From Pseudomonas sp. MYb118 (GTDB lineage Bacteria; Pseudomonadota; Gammaproteobacteria; Pseudomonadales; Pseudomonadaceae), in contig NZ_JBFRXN010000002.1 of the NCBI RefSeq assembly GCF_040947875.1, positions 3,162,001 to 3,226,000 on the forward strand: 64,000 bases of DNA, in the 5' to 3' direction. A model generated the notes under the pieces. That model did not search any database and was not told the origin of the DNA. It saw only the letters and a list, made by a program, of their open reading frames with translations. Positions 61,762-64,000 of the stretch are shown one piece after another; position 1 is the first letter of the stretch; the number at the start of each line of letters is the position of its first letter. The translations under genes were made by a program, and so were the position numbers.

Positions 61762-62322
61762 TTACATTGGGTTCTGTGGGCGCCACGGTTCGATCAGGGC
61801 GTCCAGATTCAGGGCGTCGGCGAAGTCCAGGAACTGATCGCGCAACCAGCTGATTTGTACGCCTGCCGGCAACGTGACGGTGAACGTGGCGTTGAGCATG
61901 GTGCCGCCGGTTTGCGGTGCCTGGTAGGTATCGCAGGTCAGGTTCTCCAGCTCCACGTGGTGGTCCATGAAGAACTGGCACAACTCGTTGATGATGTCGG
62001 AGCGATAGGCCGAGCTGACGTAAGCGACGTACGGCAGGGCCTGAGGACGGTTTTCCAGTGCCGCGCTACGCACCACGTTGGCCGTGAAGGCGTACTTCTT
62101 GGCGAGGGTCGGCAGGCTGCCTTCCAGGCGGGCAAGGGCGTCCCAGCTGCCGGAGACTTCGAGGACCAGCGCACTGCACTCGCCGTGACGGGTCAGGCGG
62201 GAGGTAACCACGGCGCAGCGGTTTTCATGGCTGGCGCGGCACAGGACGTTAGTCAGCTCCATGGGGTTGGCGCCGAGGGCACTGATGACAAGGAATTGTT
62301 CGCGAACTGTGGGGGTGGACAT
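61762..62322 (-). CDS. gcvR: Glycine cleavage system regulator GcvR (ACT domains)
   Basis: 186 aa with two ACT domains: EQFLVISALGANPMELTNVLCRASHENRCAV (about 8-80) and LPYVAYVSSAYRSDIINELCQFFMDHHVELENL (about 95-170). E. coli GcvR binds GcvA and represses gcv genes in response to glycine. Divergent from dapA, as usual in the genus. Confidence 0.9.
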   Translation of the reverse strand: MSTPTVREQFLVISALGANPMELTNVLCRASHENRCAVVTSRLTRHGECSALVLEVSGSWDALARLEGSLPTLAKKYAFTANVVRSAALENRPQALPYVAYVSSAYRSDIINELCQFFMDHHVELENLTCDTYQAPQTGGTMLNATFTVTLPAGVQISWLRDQFLDFADALNLDALIEPWRPQNPM

Positions 62323-62651
62323 GCAGCGTTCCTAAAACGATGAGCGGTCGATACTTGCAAGGGCTTTTTTGACCGGGAGCGAGCCTGTGAATGCGAATTC
62401 GGAAATACCGGGCCCGAGGGTTGCAAGGTGCTCCGGTATGGCGGGAGCGGGGGCTGGCAACGCTGGATCGGGGCTCGTGATGCCGAAAATGGAGGCTGGA
62501 ACCCGGCGTGGGAGCTGTTCAGTACCAATCAAAGTCTGAAGGGTAGCGAAAAGCGGCGCCAAGGGGAATGGCGGCAGCGCAGTACTTCGCTTGTACAAGC
62601 ATCTTGGCGCCAGTACCATTACGGCTCTCTTTTTCCGGCAGGAGCGGTTGC
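62323..62651. other. gcvR-dapA divergent promoter region
   Basis: 329 bases, no supported gene. An open frame at 62428-62655 runs into dapA and has no ribosome binding site. A candidate dapA promoter is TTGTAC (62591-62596), 17-base spacer, TACCAT (62614-62619). CAGGAGCGG at 62639-62647 is the dapA ribosome binding site. Confidence 0.5.
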
Positions 62652-63530
62652 ATGATTGCGGGCAGTATGGTGGCACTGGTCACACCAATGGATGCACAGG
62701 GTCGTCTCGACTGGGACAGCCTGAGCAAACTGGTGGACTTTCACCTGCAAAACGGCACCCACGCCATCGTGGCGGTCGGCACCACAGGTGAATCGGCGAC
62801 GCTGGACGTCAATGAACACATCGAAGTGATTCGTTACGTGGTCAAGCAGGTCGCTGGGCGCATTCCGGTCATTGCCGGCACCGGCGCCAACTCGACCCGC
62901 GAAGCCATCGAACTGACCACCAACGCCAAGACCGCTGGCGCCGATGCCTGCCTGCTGGTGACGCCGTACTACAACAAGCCGACCCAGGAAGGCCTGTACC
63001 AGCACTTCAAGGCCATTGCCGAAGCCGTCGACATCCCGCAGATCCTCTATAACGTGCCTGGCCGTACCGCGTGCGACATGCAGGCCGAGACCGTGATCCG
63101 CCTGTCGACCGTGAAGAACATCATCGGTATCAAGGAAGCCACCGGCGACCTGGACCGTGCCAAAGCCATCCTCGACGGCGTGAGCAAGGACTTCATCGTG
63201 CTCTCCGGCGACGACGCCACGGCAGTCGAGCTGATCCTGCTGGGCGGCAAGGGCAACATTTCGGTGACCGCCAACGTGGCCCCGCGCGACATGGCCGACC
63301 TGTGCAACGCCGCGCTCAAGGGCGACGCTGTCACGGCTCGCGCGATCCATGAAAAGCTCATGCCGCTCAATAAAACCCTGTTTATCGAATCCAACCCTAT
63401 TCCCGTGAAATGGGCACTGCACGAGATGGGCCTGATGCCGGACGGTATCCGTCTGCCGCTCACCTGGCTCAGTGCCGCCTGTCACGAACCGCTGCGGCAG
63501 GCCATGCGCCAGTCCGGCGTCCTGGTTTAA
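62652..63530 (+). CDS. dapA: 4-hydroxy-tetrahydrodipicolinate synthase
   Basis: 292 aa from ATG 62652. TIM-barrel lyase with [10 protein letters not shown], catalytic Y133 ([13 protein letters not shown]) and Schiff-base lysine K161 ([10 protein letters not shown]). It condenses pyruvate with aspartate semialdehyde, the first committed step to lysine and diaminopimelate. It is followed 17 bases later by bamC, a conserved pair. Confidence 0.96.
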   Translation: MIAGSMVALVTPMDAQGRLDWDSLSKLVDFHLQNGTHAIVAVGTTGESATLDVNEHIEVIRYVVKQVAGRIPVIAGTGANSTREAIELTTNAKTAGADACLLVTPYYNKPTQEGLYQHFKAIAEAVDIPQILYNVPGRTACDMQAETVIRLSTVKNIIGIKEATGDLDRAKAILDGVSKDFIVLSGDDATAVELILLGGKGNISVTANVAPRDMADLCNAALKGDAVTARAIHEKLMPLNKTLFIESNPIPVKWALHEMGLMPDGIRLPLTWLSAACHEPLRQAMRQSGVLV

Positions 63531-63547
63531 TTGAGGAAGCATTACGC

Positions 63548-64000
63548 ATGAAGCGATTGGCCGGACTTTCCGCACTTGCCTTGATTATCTCCAGCACCAG
63601 TGGCTGTGGATGGGTCTGGGGCCCGGAAGGTTATTTCCGCGACCGCGGTAGCGATTACCTGGAAGCGCAACAGACTGCACCGATGCAATTGCCTTCGGAC
63701 GTCACCACCTCCAAGCCTCTGGATCCGCTGTTGCCGATTCCGCGTAACGTGGCGGACGACACTGCCAAGGGCGAGTACATCGTGCCACGTCCGCAGCCGC
63801 TGTCCGCCGCTGCCGACGCCAGTGCCTACTCGCTGCAGAAAACCGGCGATTCGCGCTGGATCGTGGCCCAGAACCCGCCGGCCGAAGCCTGGCCTGTGGC
63901 CGTGCAGTTCTTCCAGGACAACGGTTTCCGCCTGGATGAGCAACGCCCGCAGACCGGCGAATTCACCACCACCTGGCAGCGTTCCGATGAGCTTTCCGCC
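63548..64000 (+). CDS. bamC: Outer-membrane assembly lipoprotein BamC (5' part)
   Basis: The first 151 codons are in the window and the frame is open to the edge. Signal peptide [19 protein letters not shown] with lipobox TSGC (lipidated C20), then the extended N-terminal segment ([29 protein letters not shown]) that binds BamD, then the start of the first helix-grip domain ([22 protein letters not shown]). Part of the BAM complex. Also called NlpB/DapX from its place after dapA. Confidence 0.93.
   Translation, partial: MKRLAGLSALALIISSTSGCGWVWGPEGYFRDRGSDYLEAQQTAPMQLPSDVTTSKPLDPLLPIPRNVADDTAKGEYIVPRPQPLSAAADASAYSLQKTGDSRWIVAQNPPAEAWPVAVQFFQDNGFRLDEQRPQTGEFTTTWQRSDELSA

Noticed and set aside
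62428..62655. 75-codon ORF upstream of dapA
   Set aside because: It overlaps the dapA start and promoter, has no ribosome binding site and no recognisable product.

Overview
The window comes from a Pseudomonas chromosome, most likely the P. fluorescens species complex. The evidence is the algU-mucA-mucB-mucD order, PhaG, GcvR/Bcp/DapA/BamC synteny, high GC, and more than twenty copies of the group's typical REP hairpin (core GGGAGCGAGC-TGCTCGC), mostly as inverted pairs (REPINs) between genes. I cannot name the species.

Layout. 1-5 kb: tail of a LemA-like gene, two TPM-domain proteins, a methyltransferase, an EamA permease, a DJ-1/PfpI protein and a ribbon-helix-helix protein. 5-9.4 kb: a FecI-type sigma factor / FecR anti-sigma / heme-type TonB receptor cell-surface signalling locus with a Fur-box-like site. 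9.6-13 kb: a DUF4917 protein with SIR2-like motifs, a divergent iron-containing alcohol dehydrogenase and a LysR regulator, then a dense REP array. 13.7-17.2 kb: CoA-transferase / HMG-CoA-lyase-like / MFS operon. 17.3-22.3 kb: FosA, LysE exporter, PAS-GAF-GGDEF cyclase, KGG stress protein, DUF4142 protein, iron-permease-like protein, Tam and a 34-residue membrane ORF. 22.6-25.6 kb: a small accessory hotspot, made of a DUF3077 gene with a C4-antisense-like leader RNA and an AbiE toxin-antitoxin pair flanked by two diverged ~248-bp copies of the sequence next to tRNA-Gly(CCC). 25.7-29.4 kb: PhaG, RsuA, a CWC protein and a second diguanylate cyclase.

29.6-39.7 kb is one nitrogen-assimilation operon on the minus strand: sigma-54 promoter, guanidine-I (ykkC) riboswitch, ABC transporter, two DUF1989 proteins, 'urea' carboxylase and allophanate hydrolase. 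The riboswitch indicates that guanidine is the substrate: it is imported, carboxylated, deiminated to allophanate and hydrolysed to ammonia and CO2. The carboxylase gene carries a complete 93-bp REPIN inserted in frame between two domains. 39.9-40.7 kb: two tandem tyrosine-rich lipoproteins. 40.9-42.8 kb: an HIBYL-CoA hydrolase-like enzyme and Ung. 42.9-49.4 kb: tctCBA-abrB tripartite tricarboxylate transport with the divergent tctDE two-component system; four 11-bp direct repeats upstream of tctD look like the TctD binding site. 49.6-53.8 kb: HDOD protein, YgfZ, SdhE, YgfX and NadB. 54-58 kb: algU-mucA-mucB-mucD envelope-stress operon with two AlgU-type promoters and no mucC. 58.3-64 kb: BepA-like metalloprotease, TusA-like protein, PerM-family permease, Bcp, GcvR, DapA and a truncated BamC at the window edge.

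The most unusual items are the in-frame REPIN in the guanidine/urea carboxylase, the C4-like RNA whose anti-Shine-Dalgarno matches the DUF3077 ribosome binding site, the duplicated tRNA-flank around AbiE, and the SIR2-like DUF4917 protein. Domain and family names are from recognition of motifs; no database search was run.
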